From Burkholderia cepacia GG4 (GTDB lineage: Bacteria; Pseudomonadota; Gammaproteobacteria; Burkholderiales; Burkholderiaceae), in NCBI RefSeq assembly GCF_000292915.1, contig NC_018514.1:1674001-1738000 (forward strand): 64,000 bases of DNA, in the 5' to 3' direction. Numbering within the stretch: position 1 is the stretch's first letter; every line of letters begins with the position of its first letter. The notes below the pieces were generated by a model. It did not search any database. It was not told where the DNA came from and saw only the letters and a program-made list of their open reading frames with translations. A program made the position numbers and the translations under genes. Below, piece after piece: positions 1-9,714 of this stretch.

Positions 1-1020
1 ATAACGGCGTTGATAGCTTTCCGTCAACTGAGCCAGCGTATGCGCGGACGATTGCTCACGTTCGTACGAATACGCACTGCGCACCATGAAGCGCCCGCCG
101 CGCACGCGGCGCAGCGTCGTTCCAAGGCGATTCGCGGGAATAACGCCCCATTCCGGCGTGTCTCCCAGCTTCTCGAGTTCGGACTCGGCCAACCGGGGAG
201 TCAGGGCCGCATAGGTAAAAATCGTGATCAGCCTGTCGCGAAGGATGCCCAGGGCCTTTGCAAACCCGTTGTTCGCAAGTACGACGCGATCCGCGACATA
301 CTCCGCTCGCACGGTGCCGACGCGGAAGCGCGGCCCTCCGTCAAGCGCGACGACAGGCTCGCCTTCCACCAGCACGACGTTGGATGGCAACGAATCGGCC
401 AGCCCGCGGATCAGAGCGGCAGGCTGCACGAACACGTTATTGGACGAGTGATATCCGTATCGATAATATGTTGTACCAAGTTTTTCCCGCAGCGCGTCGC
501 GATCGAACACTTCGTACGACACGCCCCATTCACGATACTGGGCGAGCGAAGCTTCGAGATTCTGAACCCCGGCTTCCGTTGCGGCCGCGTGGAACTTCCC
601 CACCGGATTCCAGCCGCAATCGATGCCGTTCTCGCGCACGAGTTGCTCGAGCCAGCGAAGGCCAGCGCCATACATTCCGATTTGCTTGCGTGCGACTTCC
701 AGCGGGCTGGCATGGCCGCCCATCCGCGTATTGTGCGGCAGGTTGATCACGAAGCCGGAATTGCGTCCGGAAGAGCCTTCGCCGATCGCCGACGCCTCCA
801 GCACCAACACCTGTTCGTCCGGTCGCAACTCTGCAATGCGCCGCGCGGCGGCCAGGCCGGTGTACCCGCCGCCGATCACCACTGTTCCAAATCGACGGCC
901 GTTCGTCGGTCCCTTCGCAAGTCGTTCCGGCAGCATGGCGTTCCAGCCCGAACAGTCGTGGTAGGTCGGATACTTCCCGTCGGCAGCACGGTGTGCTGAA
1001 TGGCGTGTCTCGGTATTCAT
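1..1020 (-). CDS. FAD-dependent amine/amino-acid oxidoreductase (DAO family), partial
   Basis: The gene starts at an ATG at 1020 and stays open to the window edge (340 codons), so its C-terminus lies outside. About 55 residues in it has a Rossmann FAD motif, VVIGGGYTGLAAAR, then an LEA acidic end and GEGSSGRNSGFV. That order is typical of gamma-glutamylputrescine-oxidase-like and glycine/sarcosine-oxidase-like members of the DAO family. A role in oxidising an amine or N-methyl amino acid follows from the family; the substrate is not visible. It is followed on the same strand by no other gene in view and preceded by an MFS transporter that could supply its substrate. Confidence 0.85.
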   Translation of the reverse strand, partial: MNTETRHSAHRAADGKYPTYHDCSGWNAMLPERLAKGPTNGRRFGTVVIGGGYTGLAAARRIAELRPDEQVLVLEASAIGEGSSGRNSGFVINLPHNTRMGGHASPLEVARKQIGMYGAGLRWLEQLVRENGIDCGWNPVGKFHAAATEAGVQNLEASLAQYREWGVSYEVFDRDALREKLGTTYYRYGYHSSNNVFVQPAALIRGLADSLPSNVVLVEGEPVVALDGGPRFRVGTVRAEYVADRVVLANNGFAKALGILRDRLITIFTYAALTPRLAESELEKLGDTPEWGVIPANRLGTTLRRVRGGRFMVRSAYSYEREQSSAHTLAQLTESYQRRY

Positions 1021-1304
1021 GGTCTTGGCTACGTTCAAAACGTTACTGGGGCGCCGCGAGCGCATGCAGCCATACTGCGAGTGCCGATCGCGCGACGACG
1101 CGTGTATGCGAAACAGAGTTCGAACTTCCTCAGTGAACCCGCCTGTTTCCATATTGCCCATGTATGCACCCAAGTGGTGCTTGCATCAACGTAGCTGATG
1201 TCCAAGTTCAGCGTGACTTGTTTTAGCTGCTTGGCGTTTCGGTGCGCCAACGCCAGACCGGATCCACGGGCCGCGTCGGCGCGCGTGTATGCGCCGCAAG
1301 CACA

Positions 1305-2621
1305 CTAGTGCGTGTATCCGGCAGCCGTTTCCGAGAGGCTCTTGCCCTTTGTCTCCGGCGCAAGCCAGTGCGACAGTCCCGCGCCGAGCGCAGCGATTCC
1401 GGCGGCCACCAGCATGGTCGCCGACGCACCGATGTTGGTCATCGACCAAGGCAGCAGAAACGTACCAAGACCCGCTCCGATCCGGCTGACGGCAGCGGCA
1501 AAGCCCGTGCCGATTCCGCGAACCTCGGTCGGGAAAACTTCTCCCGGGTAAATGCCCGTCAGCGTGTTGTACCCGGCATTGAAAAAGGAGAAGACGAGGA
1601 ACAACAGCAGTACCACCACGGGCGGCGCACTCGTCCACAAGCCGATCACCGCGAGGACAATCGTGCACAGCCATTGCGGCGGCACGGTCAGCGTCCGTCG
1701 CCCGACCTTGTCGATCAGCAGCACCGTGGTCACGACGCCGGCCAGCGCGATTGCCGAGAGTCCGATCCCGCCGGCGAATCCGCCACCGAAGCCGTACTTC
1801 TGCAGGACGCTGTCGGCGAAGGTCGCGATCGCAAAATACGGTGTGACGGCACAAAACCAGAACATCGACATGAACAGCGTGGCCCGCCAGTACTGCCGGC
1901 AGAAGAGCATCGCGATACCGTTGCTCCCGCGGGCAGCGGATTCGCGCTCGACGTCCGCCATGTCTGCCGTGTGCTCCATGTATCGTCGCGCGATGGCCCG
2001 TGCTTCGACCACGCGCTTCTGGTTCCAGAGCCAGCGCGGCGACTCGGGCAGGCCGAGTCGCGCAACGAGCAGGATGCCGGCGATGAAGGTGCTCGTGCCC
2101 AGAATGGCGCGCCAACCCATATGCGTCGACTCGTTCAATACATAGCCCACGACGAAGGCGATCATGAATCCCGCGTACCAGGCGACCAGCGTCATGCCCA
2201 TGAGCCGCCCGCGGAGTCTCGCGGGCGCGAACTCCGACATCAGCGGCCAACCGACGGAATACTCGGCCCCGATCGCAATGCCCATCAACAGGCGCACCAC
2301 GAACAGTTGCGCGGGCGACTCGACGAAATACTGCAAGGCCGAGGCAACGAGGAAGAGACTCATGTCGAGCATGAACAACGGCTTGCGGCCATACCGGTCA
2401 GCCGCCCAGCCGCCGAGCGGGGAGCCGAACAGGATGCCGAACAAGGCGCCCGCGGCGATCAACCCCTCCCAGAACGTCGAGATGCCGAGATCGGCTGTCA
2501 ACCGGCTGGCGACCGGACCTACGATCCCCAGGATGTAACCGTCCAGAAACATCCCGCCCGTCAGGACGAAGATCATCCTCCTCATGAAGCGTCGTTTGAA
2601 TGCAGTCGATGTCTCCGCCAT
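1305..2621 (-). CDS. MFS transporter, metabolite/H+ symporter type
   Basis: A 438-residue hydrophobic protein with about 12 membrane segments. It carries the loop 2-3 MFS signature GGWAADRYGRKPLF and a second basic loop, DKVGRRTL, after the sixth segment. I chose the ATG at 2621 (MAETSTAF) because the extension to the GTG at 2708 is hydrophilic and unlike MFS N-termini; no strong ribosome site decides this. The likely role is proton-coupled uptake of an organic acid, sugar or betaine-like compound across the inner membrane. It lies between an FAD oxidoreductase and proC, all on one strand. The substrate cannot be read from the sequence. Confidence 0.85.
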   Translation of the reverse strand: MAETSTAFKRRFMRRMIFVLTGGMFLDGYILGIVGPVASRLTADLGISTFWEGLIAAGALFGILFGSPLGGWAADRYGRKPLFMLDMSLFLVASALQYFVESPAQLFVVRLLMGIAIGAEYSVGWPLMSEFAPARLRGRLMGMTLVAWYAGFMIAFVVGYVLNESTHMGWRAILGTSTFIAGILLVARLGLPESPRWLWNQKRVVEARAIARRYMEHTADMADVERESAARGSNGIAMLFCRQYWRATLFMSMFWFCAVTPYFAIATFADSVLQKYGFGGGFAGGIGLSAIALAGVVTTVLLIDKVGRRTLTVPPQWLCTIVLAVIGLWTSAPPVVVLLLFLVFSFFNAGYNTLTGIYPGEVFPTEVRGIGTGFAAAVSRIGAGLGTFLLPWSMTNIGASATMLVAAGIAALGAGLSHWLAPETKGKSLSETAAGYTH

Positions 2622-2944
2622 GGCGAATCCGCGAGAAGCGGCCAAAGTCTTGTTCTGCGATGACACGGGTAGTTTCCTCCAGTTTTTTATACGTTCGCGA
2701 TCCGGCACGCATGGTCCGGACCGGCCGCGCGACGGAACCCGCTCGGGAAAGGGAAAGCCGGCGCCTCCGGGCGCGCCGACGACGCGGCGCGAGGCGAGCC
2801 CTTCGAGTGTCGGGCCGAAGCCACCCCGACGTTTTCCTCGCGGGCATGGGCGACCATGAGCACGCAGACGAGCCGGTCAGGACGTCTTGCCGAATCGTCG
2901 CGAGCCCATGAGTCAAGCATCCGTAACGGACGGTCGAATCTCGT
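2622..2944. other. 323-nt gap between the MFS start and the proC stop
   Basis: High-GC sequence with only short overlapping frames and no recognisable protein. It must hold the promoter of the minus-strand MFS gene if that gene is not co-transcribed with proC. I saw no clear terminator. Confidence 0.4.
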
Positions 2945-3760
2945 CTACTGCCGCCCGAACTCCTCGCCCATTTCCGTGGCGCGTGCATCGGCGGCACGCG
3001 CGCCGCTGACAATGGCGTCCTTGATGCCACGCGCGTCGAACAACGCAAGCGCGGCGGCTGTCGTGCCGCCTGGCGACGTCACGCGTTCGCGCAGCACGCC
3101 GGGCGGCTCGGGCGACTCCGCGGCGAGCGTCGCGGCCCCGACGAACGTCGCGACGGCAAACTCGCGCGCTTGATCACCCGTCATTCCGAGCTGGCATGCC
3201 GCCTCCTGAACGGCTTCCATGAAATAGAACACGTATGCGGGGCCGCTGCCGGAAATCGCGGTCACCGCGTCCAGTTTCGACTCGTCGTCGAACCAAACCG
3301 TCCGTCCGACCGCGCCGAGGACCTGAGTCGCCAGTACCCTGTCGCCGACATCGCCGTCACTCGTCGACACCAGAGCTGTCATGCCCATTCCGATCAACGC
3401 GGGTGTATTGGGCATGGTACGAACGATCCTCGTGTGACCGTCAAGCCATCGCGCAAGATCGGCGCTCCGGATCCCGGCCACGACGCTGATCACCAGTTGC
3501 GCCGGGCGCAGATACGGCGCAAGCGCCTTCGCGGCATCCTTCAGCACTTGCGGCTTGACGGCAAGGACGATGACATCGAACGCTTCCAGCGACGCGTCGG
3601 GTCGTGTGCCGGTGGCAACGCCAAACTGCTGTTCGATGCGCGTGCGAGCCAGTTCTCCCGGATCGATTGCAAACATGTCGGCGCACGGAATACCGCGACC
3701 GACGAGACCGCCGATAAGCGCGGCGGCCATATTCCCGCCGCCAATGAAGGCAATTTTCAT
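2945..3760 (-). CDS. proC: pyrroline-5-carboxylate reductase
   Basis: Encodes 271 residues beginning MKIAFIGGGNMAAALIGGL, the NADPH-binding GxGxMA(x)4G fold of ProC, with the C-terminal signature region (SGSGPAYVFYFMEA) and the SPGGTT segment before the end. ProC reduces L-1-pyrroline-5-carboxylate to L-proline with NAD(P)H in the cytoplasm. I chose the ATG at 3760 because it sits behind a GGAAAG ribosome site and removes a 22-residue upstream extension. Standing in a proline/hydroxyproline region, it may be a catabolic or paralogous copy rather than the housekeeping one; that is inference. Confidence 0.93.
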   Translation of the reverse strand: MKIAFIGGGNMAAALIGGLVGRGIPCADMFAIDPGELARTRIEQQFGVATGTRPDASLEAFDVIVLAVKPQVLKDAAKALAPYLRPAQLVISVVAGIRSADLARWLDGHTRIVRTMPNTPALIGMGMTALVSTSDGDVGDRVLATQVLGAVGRTVWFDDESKLDAVTAISGSGPAYVFYFMEAVQEAACQLGMTGDQAREFAVATFVGAATLAAESPEPPGVLRERVTSPGGTTAAALALFDARGIKDAIVSGARAADARATEMGEEFGRQ

Positions 3761-3862
3761 GACTTTCCGGTGTTCGATGGCATTAGCATGAGGTAAGAAA
3801 AACTGCCGCGGATGTTCGATACACACCGGCCACTCATGCGAAGCCGAAACTTCTTAAACTAA

Positions 3863-4048
3863 TTAGTTATACCCGAGAATCGCGCAATGGCCGCACTGCG
3901 GATGGTCGTCGATGCAACGCATCAAGGTCGCCAGTGGCTCATCGAGCAGTTGCCTGTAGGTGCTGCTCGCCTTGACGTCGCCAGACGACGTGAACGGAGA
4001 CTTATCGGGACTCACGCAAATCGCTCTTTCGTCGTATCTCGTCAACAT
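3863..4048 (-). CDS. Small hypothetical protein with a C-terminal CGHC motif
   Basis: A 61-codon frame starting at an ATG at 4048 with a strong GAGGAAG ribosome site, 58 nt downstream of the ETF-QO stop on the same strand. The product ends HPQCGHCAILGYN, with a Cys-x-x-Cys pair and flanking His. I do not recognise a family. The ribosome site and operon position favour a real gene; the pair could bind metal or be redox-active. A perfect 12-bp palindrome, AACTAATTAGTT (3857-3868), overlaps its stop codon. Confidence 0.5.
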   Translation of the reverse strand: MLTRYDERAICVSPDKSPFTSSGDVKASSTYRQLLDEPLATLMRCIDDHPQCGHCAILGYN

Positions 4049-4106
4049 GATGTCTTCCTCAACTGAACGCGGCCGGAACACCGGGTGACGCCCGGCAGCA
4101 ATCGCA

Positions 4107-5780
4107 TTACATGTTCGGATAGTTGGGGCCGCCGCCGCCCTCCGGGGTGACCCAGACGATGTTTTGCGTCGGGTCCTTGATGTCGCAGGTCTTGCAGTGC
4201 ACGCAGTTCTGCGCATTGATAACGAGGTGGCTCGTCGCGTCCGCGGACGAATTGAACTCGTAGACGCCCGCCGGACAGAATCGCGTTTCCGGTCCGGCAT
4301 ACTTCTCGAGATTCACGCGAACCGGAACCGTTGCATCCTTCAGCGTCAGGTGGGCCGGTTGATTCTCCTCATGGTTCGTGTTGGACAGAAACACGGAAGA
4401 CAACCGGTCGAACGTCAACTTCCCGTCCGGCTTCGGATAGACGATTTCCCGGCACTCGGCGGCAGGCTTCAGCGTCTCGTGATCCGCATGACGATGATGA
4501 AGTGTCCACGGTACGCGGCCGCCCAGCAGTTTCTGCTCGACACCGACCATCAACGTGCCGACATACAGTCCCTTGCTCATCCATTGCTTGAAGTTTCGGG
4601 CGCGATACAGTTCTTCGCGAAGCCACGATCGCTCGAATGCTTGCGGGTACTCGACCAGTTCATCGCCCTGACGCCCCATCTGCAGGGCTTCATATGCGGC
4701 CTCTGCGGCCATCTTCCCGCTCGCGATCGCGGCATGGCTGCCCTTGATTCGGGAAGCGTTGAGAAAACCCGCCTCGCATCCGATCAACGCGCCACCCGGA
4801 AACGTCAGCTTCGGCAGCGACATCAGGCCGCCCGCGGTAATGGCGCGAGCCCCATACGAGATGCGTTTGCCACCTTCCAGGAACTTCCGGATCTCGGGAT
4901 GCGTCTTGTAGCGCTGGAATTCCTCGAATGGCGACAGATAAGGATTCGAGTAGCCGAGCCCGACGACAAAGCCGACGACTACCTGATTGTCATCGAGGTG
5001 GTAAAGGAACGATCCGCCATAGGTATCGGTGCCGAGCGGCCAACCGGCAGTGTGGATCACGAGGCCTGCCTGGTGCATGGCGGGATCGATTTCCCACAGT
5101 TCCTTGATGCCGAGGCCATATACCTGCGGGTCGGCACCGTCACGCAATCTGTAGCGGTCCATCAACTGGCGACCGAGATGGCCTCGCGCGCCTTCGGCGA
5201 ACAGCGTGTACTTCGCGTGAAGCTCCATGCCAAGCTGGAAGTTCCCGGTCAGTTCGCCATGCTTGCCCACACCCATGTTTCCGGTCGCGACGCCCGTCAC
5301 TTCCCCGCGCTCACCGTACAGCACCTCCGCCGCGGGAAAGCCGGCGAAAATCTCCACGCCGAGCTCTTCGGCGCGCTGCGCCAGCCAACGCGCGACGTTC
5401 CCCAGGCTGACGACATAATTTCCGTGATTCTTGAAGTTGTCGGGAAGAAGCCAGTTCGGCACTTGCTTCGCGCCGGTCTGCGAAAGAAACAGGAAGCGGT
5501 CTTCGGTCACTTCCACGTCGAGCGGCGCGCCTGTCTCGCGCCAATCCGGCAACAGTTCCTCGAGCGCACGCGGGTCCATGACGGCACCGGACAGCGTATG
5601 GGCGCCGACCTCGGAACCCTTTTCGAGTACGCAGACGCTGACGTCACCGCCCTTCTCGCGGGCCAGCTGCTTGAGCCTGATCGCTGCTGACAGTCCAGCC
5701 GGACCGCCGCCGACGATAACGACGTCATATTCCATCGATTCTCGAGGACCGAATTGTTCGGTGAGCGTGGGTGTATTCAT
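4107..5780 (-). CDS. etfD: Electron transfer flavoprotein-ubiquinone oxidoreductase
   Basis: A 557-residue protein with an N-terminal FAD motif (VVIVGGGPAGLSAAIRL) and a C-terminal 4Fe-4S region, CVHCKTCDIKDPTQNIVWV, preceded by another Cys (RFCPAGVYEF). This is the full-length arrangement of ETF-QO, a membrane-associated enzyme that oxidises reduced ETF and passes electrons to ubiquinone. It starts at 5780, 346 nt from the divergent dehydrogenase-hutD-etfBA operon, so donor dehydrogenase, carrier and quinone reductase lie together. The start ATG is supported by family length; the ribosome site is weak. Confidence 0.95.
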   Translation of the reverse strand: MNTPTLTEQFGPRESMEYDVVIVGGGPAGLSAAIRLKQLAREKGGDVSVCVLEKGSEVGAHTLSGAVMDPRALEELLPDWRETGAPLDVEVTEDRFLFLSQTGAKQVPNWLLPDNFKNHGNYVVSLGNVARWLAQRAEELGVEIFAGFPAAEVLYGERGEVTGVATGNMGVGKHGELTGNFQLGMELHAKYTLFAEGARGHLGRQLMDRYRLRDGADPQVYGLGIKELWEIDPAMHQAGLVIHTAGWPLGTDTYGGSFLYHLDDNQVVVGFVVGLGYSNPYLSPFEEFQRYKTHPEIRKFLEGGKRISYGARAITAGGLMSLPKLTFPGGALIGCEAGFLNASRIKGSHAAIASGKMAAEAAYEALQMGRQGDELVEYPQAFERSWLREELYRARNFKQWMSKGLYVGTLMVGVEQKLLGGRVPWTLHHRHADHETLKPAAECREIVYPKPDGKLTFDRLSSVFLSNTNHEENQPAHLTLKDATVPVRVNLEKYAGPETRFCPAGVYEFNSSADATSHLVINAQNCVHCKTCDIKDPTQNIVWVTPEGGGGPNYPNM

Positions 5781-6126
5781 ATCGCGAAAGTGCCAAAGTG
5801 TCCGATTAGTCCGACCACCGTCCGTTCATCGAGAAGGCGTGGCGAAACCCTGCCTTGCACCGTTTGGGTTCGGCTTCAAACGAATCCTAGCCAGCGAAAA
5901 TCCTGACCGTTTCGACATAAGGCGCTCTTATGCTCCACACAACGGCTGGTTAGGTTTCCGGCGGAATCCGGCAGATTGAGGCGGGCCGGAAGCCACGGCG
6001 CAGGCCGGAAGCCGATGTGTTCAGTGGCTGCGCCTTTTGCTAAAAATTGCCCCTGCTTATATTCCTGTATGCCGATTTTTTCCGCGTCAGACTTGATTCA
6101 CACCCTGACCAGAAGGAAACGGAATC
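5781..6126. promoter_or_regulatory. Divergent promoter region between ETF-QO and the dehydrogenase operon
   Basis: 346 nt without a gene between two outward-facing starts, so promoters for both must lie here. An 11-bp direct repeat, GGCCGGAAGCC, occurs at 5984-5994 and 6003-6013, nineteen bases apart (close to two helical turns), which would suit a regulator binding one face of the DNA. No regulator gene adjoins it. Confidence 0.45.
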
Positions 6127-7314
6127 ATGAACTCGTACGACGTCGTCGTTATCGGTGCTGGCGTGATCGGCAGCTCCGTGGCATTTCATCTGTCGAAACT
6201 CGGCGCCAGGAACGTGCTCGTTCTGGACCGGGGAACGATCGGCGCAGGCACCACGTCGCAATCTTCCGGCATTCTGCGTACGCACTATTCCGTCAAGGAA
6301 AACGTGGAACTTGCCCGGAAGTCGTGGCACGTCTTCAACAACTTCGCCGAATACCTCGGCGACGACGAGGCATCGTGTGGCCTCGTCAAGTGCGGATACA
6401 TGATCGTCGGTGCTGAAGGCGACAAGCTCGAACCCTTGCGCGCGTCGCTCAATCAGCAGAAGGAGCAAGGCATTCCGCTCGAGCTCCTCAGTCAGCAGCA
6501 GGCAGCCGAGTTGCTCCCGATCGCCCGTTTCGACGACGCAGCGCTGATCGGCTACGAGCCGGAAGCCGGTTTCGCCGACGCGTATCTCGTCGCGACGAGC
6601 TTCGCGCGCTCCGCGCGGCGCGCCGGCGTGACCGTGAAGGAAAACGTCAACGTCAACAAGGTGTTGATCGAGAACGGCAAGGTGGTCGGCGTGTCGACCG
6701 ACATCGGCGACTTCGCGACGTCGATGGTCATCAGCACGCAGAACATCTGGACGCCCGAACTCGCCGGCTGGACCGGCAAGACGCTGCCGATCATGCCGGA
6801 ACGCCATGCGGTCCTCGCGCTCGAGTGCGACGCCGCCAAGTACACGTTCTCGATGCCCGTCTTCAAGGATCTCGCGTCGCCCGGCATGCTGTATTACCGC
6901 AGCTACGGCGGCAACCAGATGCTGGTCAGCGAAGGCGTCGTCGGCGAGAAGCTCAATACGGCCGAAGTCGAACAGGGCGACATTCCGATGGACTACATCG
7001 TCGATGTCGGCGCCCAGGTCGCGGAACGTTTCCCCGCCTACGAAACGGCGGGCATCGCATCGTCCTGGACGGGCGTGTACGACGTCACGCCCGACTGGAA
7101 CCCCGTGCTCGGCAAACTTCCCGGGATCGAGGGCCTGGTCGTCGGTTACGGTTTCTCCGGCCACGGTTTCAAACTGTCGCCGACCGTCGGTCTCGTGCTC
7201 GCGCAGGAAGCGCTGGGGCTGCCGACCGAGGTCTCGCTTGCTCCGTATTCGATCGAGCGCTTCGCGACGGGCGAACTGCTGACCGGCAAGTACGGTCTCG
7301 GCGCGGTCTCCTGA
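6127..7314 (+). CDS. FAD-dependent dehydrogenase, sarcosine/D-amino-acid type
   Basis: A 395-residue DAO-family flavoprotein. It starts with VVVIGAGVIGSSVAFHL, has the acidic strand end VLDRG and the GTTSQSSGILR segment, and ends with the family's GLVVGYGFSGHGFK flavin motif. It resembles sarcosine oxidase beta subunits and D-proline/D-hydroxyproline or dimethylglycine dehydrogenases. A ribosome site AGAAGGAAAC precedes the ATG. It heads a run with hutD, etfB and etfA, so the likely electron acceptor is ETF rather than oxygen. The substrate is unknown; a cyclic or N-methylated amino acid fits the neighbourhood (proC, a proline-racemase homologue and P5C dehydrogenase nearby). Confidence 0.88.
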   Translation: MNSYDVVVIGAGVIGSSVAFHLSKLGARNVLVLDRGTIGAGTTSQSSGILRTHYSVKENVELARKSWHVFNNFAEYLGDDEASCGLVKCGYMIVGAEGDKLEPLRASLNQQKEQGIPLELLSQQQAAELLPIARFDDAALIGYEPEAGFADAYLVATSFARSARRAGVTVKENVNVNKVLIENGKVVGVSTDIGDFATSMVISTQNIWTPELAGWTGKTLPIMPERHAVLALECDAAKYTFSMPVFKDLASPGMLYYRSYGGNQMLVSEGVVGEKLNTAEVEQGDIPMDYIVDVGAQVAERFPAYETAGIASSWTGVYDVTPDWNPVLGKLPGIEGLVVGYGFSGHGFKLSPTVGLVLAQEALGLPTEVSLAPYSIERFATGELLTGKYGLGAVS

Positions 7315-7324
7315 GGACCGGGCG

Positions 7325-7924
7325 ATGGCGCTGATAGACGTCTATCCGGTCGAATCCATTCCGACGGAGGCGTGGCGCAACGGCGGCGGCACGACGAGGA
7401 CCATTGCCACGGGCGGCACGCAATGGCGAGTCAGCCTCGCGTCGATCGAGCGTAACGGCCCGTACTCGCGGTTTCCGGGTATTGCCCGCGTGTCGCTCAT
7501 CCTCGGTGGCGACGGTGTCACGCTGACGAGCAGCGAGACCGTGGTGCAGTTGCGCCCGTGGGTCCCCGAAGCCTACGACGGCGACCTCGACTGGGATGCC
7601 GCGCTCGTCGACCGACCGTCGATTGCGCTGAACGTGATGGCCACGAAAGGCCGCTATCTGGTCGACGTGCGTATCGTCGACGAGCCGGTCGTGGTTGGTC
7701 CCGGCCGCGCAGCGATCGCCGTTGCGCTCGGCCCGGGCTGTACGTACGCCGAAGGCGGTGATGCACCGGCCGGCGATCTACTGCCTGGCCACGTGCTGGT
7801 ATCGGAGCGCCAGGATCGCCCGCTGCTGCTGGCGCCTCGCGGCGCAACGTGCGGCAAGCCCGAACGCTGCGCCTGCGCGGCGCTCGCGACCATCGAATCT
7901 GCTCCAGCGCAGGAACTCTCCTGA
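7325..7924 (+). CDS. HutD/Ves family protein
   Basis: 199 residues with the HutD/Ves N-terminal motif (WRNGGGTTRTIA, about residues 17-28) and the following WRVSLASIERNGPYSRFPG block of this cupin-fold family. HutD usually accompanies histidine-utilisation genes, where its function is still unclear; Ves is a cold-linked homologue in E. coli. Here it starts 10 nt after the dehydrogenase stop and 18 nt before etfB, so it is co-transcribed with an electron-transfer module rather than hut genes. That placement suggests a buffering or metabolite-sensing role in amino acid oxidation, which is inference. Confidence 0.88.
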   Translation: MALIDVYPVESIPTEAWRNGGGTTRTIATGGTQWRVSLASIERNGPYSRFPGIARVSLILGGDGVTLTSSETVVQLRPWVPEAYDGDLDWDAALVDRPSIALNVMATKGRYLVDVRIVDEPVVVGPGRAAIAVALGPGCTYAEGGDAPAGDLLPGHVLVSERQDRPLLLAPRGATCGKPERCACAALATIESAPAQELS

Positions 7925-7942
7925 AATTCAGAGGTATGTGAC

Positions 7943-8692
7943 ATGAAAGTTATTGCAGCCGTAAAACGCGTGGTCGACTACAACGTCAAGGTACGCGTGA
8001 AATCCGACCACACCGGCGTCGACATCGGCAACGTCAAGATGTCGATGAATCCGTTCGACGAAATCGCCGTCGAAGCGGCGACGAGACTGAAGGAAGCCGG
8101 CACCGCGACCGAGGTCGTGGCCGTCTCGTGCGGCGTCGGCCAGGTGCAGGAGACGCTGCGCACCGCGCTCGCGATCGGCGCGGATCGCGGCGTGCTCGTT
8201 GAGACGGACGCGGAACTCCAGCCGCTCGCCGTCGCGAAACTGCTGAAGGCCGTCATCGACAAGGAACAGCCCCAACTCGTCATCCTGGGCAAGCAGGCCA
8301 TCGACGACGATGCCGGCCAGACCGGGCAAATGCTTGCGGCCCTGCTCGACTGGCCGCAGGCCACCTTCGCCAGCCAGATCGAAATCGGCGACGGCGTCGC
8401 CACCGTGACGCGCGAGGTCGACGGCGGCCTCGAAGTGATTTCGCTCAAACTCCCTGCCATCGTGACGACCGACCTGCGCCTCAACGAACCGCGCTACGTG
8501 ACGCTGCCCAACATCATGAAGGCAAAGAAGAAGCCGCTCGACACCGTGGCGCCCGCGGCGCTCGGCGTGGATCCGTCACCGCGCCTCAAGACCCTGAAGG
8601 TCGTCGAACCTCCGGTTCGCAAGGCGGGCATGCGGGTGGCCGACGTCGCGACGCTGGTCGAGAAACTGAAATCCGAAGCAAAGGTGATTTAA
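7943..8692 (+). CDS. etfB: Electron transfer flavoprotein beta subunit
   Basis: 249 residues beginning [20 protein letters not shown] and containing [27 protein letters not shown] and [22 protein letters not shown], all hallmarks of ETF-beta. It forms the soluble FAD/AMP heterodimer with EtfA, accepting electrons from acyl-CoA or amine dehydrogenases and delivering them to ETF-QO. Its stop codon abuts the etfA start, indicating translational coupling. The full hydrophilic length and intact motifs suggest a working protein dedicated to the dehydrogenase upstream. Confidence 0.97.
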   Translation: MKVIAAVKRVVDYNVKVRVKSDHTGVDIGNVKMSMNPFDEIAVEAATRLKEAGTATEVVAVSCGVGQVQETLRTALAIGADRGVLVETDAELQPLAVAKLLKAVIDKEQPQLVILGKQAIDDDAGQTGQMLAALLDWPQATFASQIEIGDGVATVTREVDGGLEVISLKLPAIVTTDLRLNEPRYVTLPNIMKAKKKPLDTVAPAALGVDPSPRLKTLKVVEPPVRKAGMRVADVATLVEKLKSEAKVI

Positions 8693-9622
8693 ATGACGAC
8701 GCTGGTTATTGCAGAACACGACAACGCCCAACTGAAGACCTCGACGCTTCACACGATTGCGGCGGCCCTGAAGCTGTCGAACGGCGTTCATGTGCTCGTC
8801 GCCGGTCATGCCGCGCAGCCGGTGGCGGAAGCCGTGCGCAAGGTGGCCGGGGTCGACAAGGTCATCCTGGTCGACGCGCCGCACTTCGCGGACGGACTCG
8901 CCGAAAACGTCGCGGCGCAAGTCCTGGCTCTCGCCGGCGACTATTCGCACATCCTGTTTCCGGCAACCGCCGCGGGCAAGAACGTCGCACCGCGCGTTGC
9001 GGCGAAGCTCGACGCGGCGCAGATCTCGGATGTAATTGCCATTGACTCCGCCGATACGTTCCAGCGTCCGATTTATGCGGGCAATGCGATCGCAACCGTG
9101 CAATCGCCCGATCCGGTGAAGGTCGCGACCATCCGCACCACCGCCTTCGACGCAGCCGCCGCAGACGGCGGCAATGCGCCGGTCGAAACCGTGCCGGCCG
9201 TCCCGGACACCGGTTTATCCACCTTCGTTCGACGCGAAATGGCAACGAATGACCGGCCGGAGCTGACCGCTGCTCGCGTCGTGGTTTCAGGTGGCCGAGG
9301 CCTCGGCAGCGCGGAGAACTTCGCACTGCTGGACCCGCTCGCGGAAAAACTCGGCGCGGCAGTGGGCGCATCGCGCGCCGCCGTCGATTCCGGCTACGCA
9401 CCGAACGACTGGCAGGTCGGCCAGACCGGCAAGATCGTCGCCCCCGAACTTTACATTGCGGTCGGGATCTCCGGCGCGATCCAGCATCTGGCCGGCATGA
9501 AGGACTCGAAGGTCATCGTCGCGATCAACAAGGATGCGGACGCACCGATTTTCAGCGTCGCGGACTACGGCCTCGTCGGCGATCTTTTCGAAGTCGTCCC
9601 GCAGTTGACCGCGCTGCTCTGA
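8693..9622 (+). CDS. etfA: Electron transfer flavoprotein alpha subunit
   Basis: 309 residues. The C-terminal FAD-binding domain is clear: [54 protein letters not shown] and [20 protein letters not shown]. The start directly follows the etfB stop. A strong intrinsic terminator at 9667-9702 closes the operon. EtfA binds the FAD that shuttles electrons to the ETF-QO encoded divergently at 4107-5780. Confidence 0.97.
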   Translation: MTTLVIAEHDNAQLKTSTLHTIAAALKLSNGVHVLVAGHAAQPVAEAVRKVAGVDKVILVDAPHFADGLAENVAAQVLALAGDYSHILFPATAAGKNVAPRVAAKLDAAQISDVIAIDSADTFQRPIYAGNAIATVQSPDPVKVATIRTTAFDAAAADGGNAPVETVPAVPDTGLSTFVRREMATNDRPELTAARVVVSGGRGLGSAENFALLDPLAEKLGAAVGASRAAVDSGYAPNDWQVGQTGKIVAPELYIAVGISGAIQHLAGMKDSKVIVAINKDADAPIFSVADYGLVGDLFEVVPQLTALL

Positions 9623-9666
9623 GCGCCGCGTGCGCATGCGGGTAGCCGGTGCGGCTCCCGTTTTGG

Positions 9667-9702
9667 CCGCCATCACCGGATCTCCGTGATGGCGGTTTTT
9701 TT
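9667..9702 (+). terminator. Intrinsic terminator of the etfBA operon
   Basis: A perfect 10-bp stem (CCGCCATCAC at 9667-9676, GTGATGGCGG at 9686-9695), a 9-nt loop and seven T residues at 9696-9702. It lies 44 nt after the etfA stop. Confidence 0.93.
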
Positions 9703-9714
9703 GATACGCAGGAA

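Noticed and set aside
1242..2663. A 473-codon plus-strand frame opposite the MFS gene
   Set aside because: Composition typical of an antisense shadow (many Arg, Gln, His, Asp) and no ribosome site or domain.
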